Virus record (IMG/VR): IMGVR_UViG_3300033182_000162
Location: 1 to 44,118 of that record
Length of the DNA stretch: 44,118 bases
From: a virus
Reading direction: 5' to 3' (one strand)
The stretch's first letter is position 1, and every line of letters begins with the position of its first letter. The translations under genes were made by a program, and so were the position numbers. A model generated the notes under the pieces. It ran no database searches. It saw only the letters and a list, made by a program, of their open reading frames with translations, and was not told the DNA's origin. Shown in pieces: positions 43,516-44,118 of this stretch.

Positions 43516-44118
43516 TTATTTGCCTTTAATAACTCCACTAGATGAACTAGTTTGAGGTTTTTCTGTTGAAGTTTTTCTGCTTTGTCCTTTGCGGAAAGTA
43601 TCTGGAGTAGCAATATGATAGTTTGGGGTTAACGTAATCGGTTCTACTTCTGTCTCTTCAGGCCACTCCATAGGTTCTGGAGGTGTAACTTCTTCTCCAG
43701 ATTCTTCTGCGGCGGCTGCGGCTTCTTCTTCCTGTATTTCTGCTATTTCTATCTTTAGTTCTTCTAGCTCATCTTCAGTGTATTCTGATGCTGGACTATA
43801 TCCGTATTGTTCTAATAAAACTTCTAGGTTAATATCTGTCTTATTACTTGTTACTTCCAACGGATTAAGATTCTCATGATGATACCATGGTTCGTGCATT
43901 GGTACACGTTTCATCATGCTTGTAAACTGTTCTCTATCAGGATCATCATAGTCGCCGTCATCTGGACCCCATTTAACAGGATCAGGTAAATCAAATGTTA
44001 AGAACTTTTCAAGCAGCATAGCGTTTTCAGGAGACGGACCGTTCATATGAATTTCTGTTGCCTGTTCATATCTATTACCTTTAACAGCAACTTCGTCATT
44101 ACCTGCAACTTGTATTAA
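43516..44118 (-). CDS. gp5-like baseplate hub/spike protein, C-terminal part (5' end outside window)
   Basis: The frame is open to the right edge: 24 codons precede the first in-frame ATG (44046) without a stop and read ...VAVKGNRYEQATEIHMNGPSP, so the gene begins outside the window and about 200 codons are visible. A beta-repeat ending in IHMNGP, then LPDPVKW and SMMKRVPMHEPWYHHENLNP, is what I associate with the C-terminal end of gp5-like hub or spike proteins of marine T4-like phages. After this comes an acidic tail with EEEAAAAAEESGEE, proline-rich linkers and a basic Ser-rich end. The lysozyme and OB-fold parts, if present, would lie outside. Family placement is from motif memory and gene order before gp25 and gp6. 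Confidence 0.58.
   Translation of the reverse strand, partial: LIQVAGNDEVAVKGNRYEQATEIHMNGPSPENAMLLEKFLTFDLPDPVKWGPDDGDYDDPDREQFTSMMKRVPMHEPWYHHENLNPLEVTSNKTDINLEVLLEQYGYSPASEYTEDELEELKIEIAEIQEEEAAAAAEESGEEVTPPEPMEWPEETEVEPITLTPNYHIATPDTFRKGQSRKTSTEKPQTSSSSGVIKGK

Noticed and set aside
1-44118. tRNA genes, CRISPR arrays or insertion sequences
   Set aside because: Nearly all bases are coding and the gaps are at most about 55 bases; no repeat-spacer pattern, transposase or inverted-repeat pair was seen.

Overview
The window is a fragment of a tailed-phage genome, most likely a marine T4-superfamily myovirus (contractile tail). The evidence is a gp5-like hub fragment, gp25 and gp6 baseplate-wedge proteins, a 5141-residue virion protein, three tail-fibre/collar proteins and T4-type late promoters (nATAAATA). 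The rest is a dense block of radical SAM enzymes and glycosyltransferases of a kind common in marine myoviruses. Every supported gene lies on the minus strand, so transcription runs from right (44118) to left (1). Base composition is AT-rich. No tRNA, integrase, replication gene or host marker is present, so the host cannot be named; cyanobacterial or SAR11-type hosts are guesses from phage type only.

Region A (44118 to 16990) is the late structural module, in transcription order: C-terminal end of a gp5-like baseplate hub/spike protein, gp25, gp6, the giant protein, a 204-aa tail/baseplate protein, a collar-domain short tail fibre (673 aa), two further fibre-like proteins (619 and 499 aa) sharing its N-terminal module, and a 336-aa structural protein with a short collagen-like tract. 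An nATAAATA motif lies 21 to 30 bases upstream of the start codon in four of the gaps between these genes.

Region B (16989 to 16935) is a compact switch. It holds a terminator-like hairpin with a U-tract for the structural module, overlapped by a perfect sigma70-type promoter (TTGACA, 17-base spacer, TATAAT) that would start the next operon.

Region C (16934 to 598) is an unbroken run of 16 genes joined by start/stop overlaps of 4 to 16 bases, or directly abutting. It contains a small protein of unknown function, two GT8-like glycosyltransferases, a second unknown protein related to the first, a GT-A-like transferase, two radical SAM proteins with an unusual N-terminal Cys/His module, two N-terminal-twitch radical SAM proteins, one conventional radical SAM/SPASM protein, two SGNH-hydrolase-like proteins, a ParB-like protein, three GT10-like transferases and a nucleotide-sugar dehydrogenase. 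A second strong sigma70-type promoter then starts another GT-A-like transferase that runs off the left edge.

The simplest reading is that the phage expresses a carbohydrate-synthesis and modification pathway from host-type promoters, separately from the late virion genes. It could remodel the host surface glycan (for example to block superinfection) or decorate the virion. Five radical SAM proteins among at least seven transferases, a sugar dehydrogenase and two possible acyl-ester enzymes is the most unusual content here and the best candidate for an undescribed system. Its chemistry and target cannot be read from the sequence.
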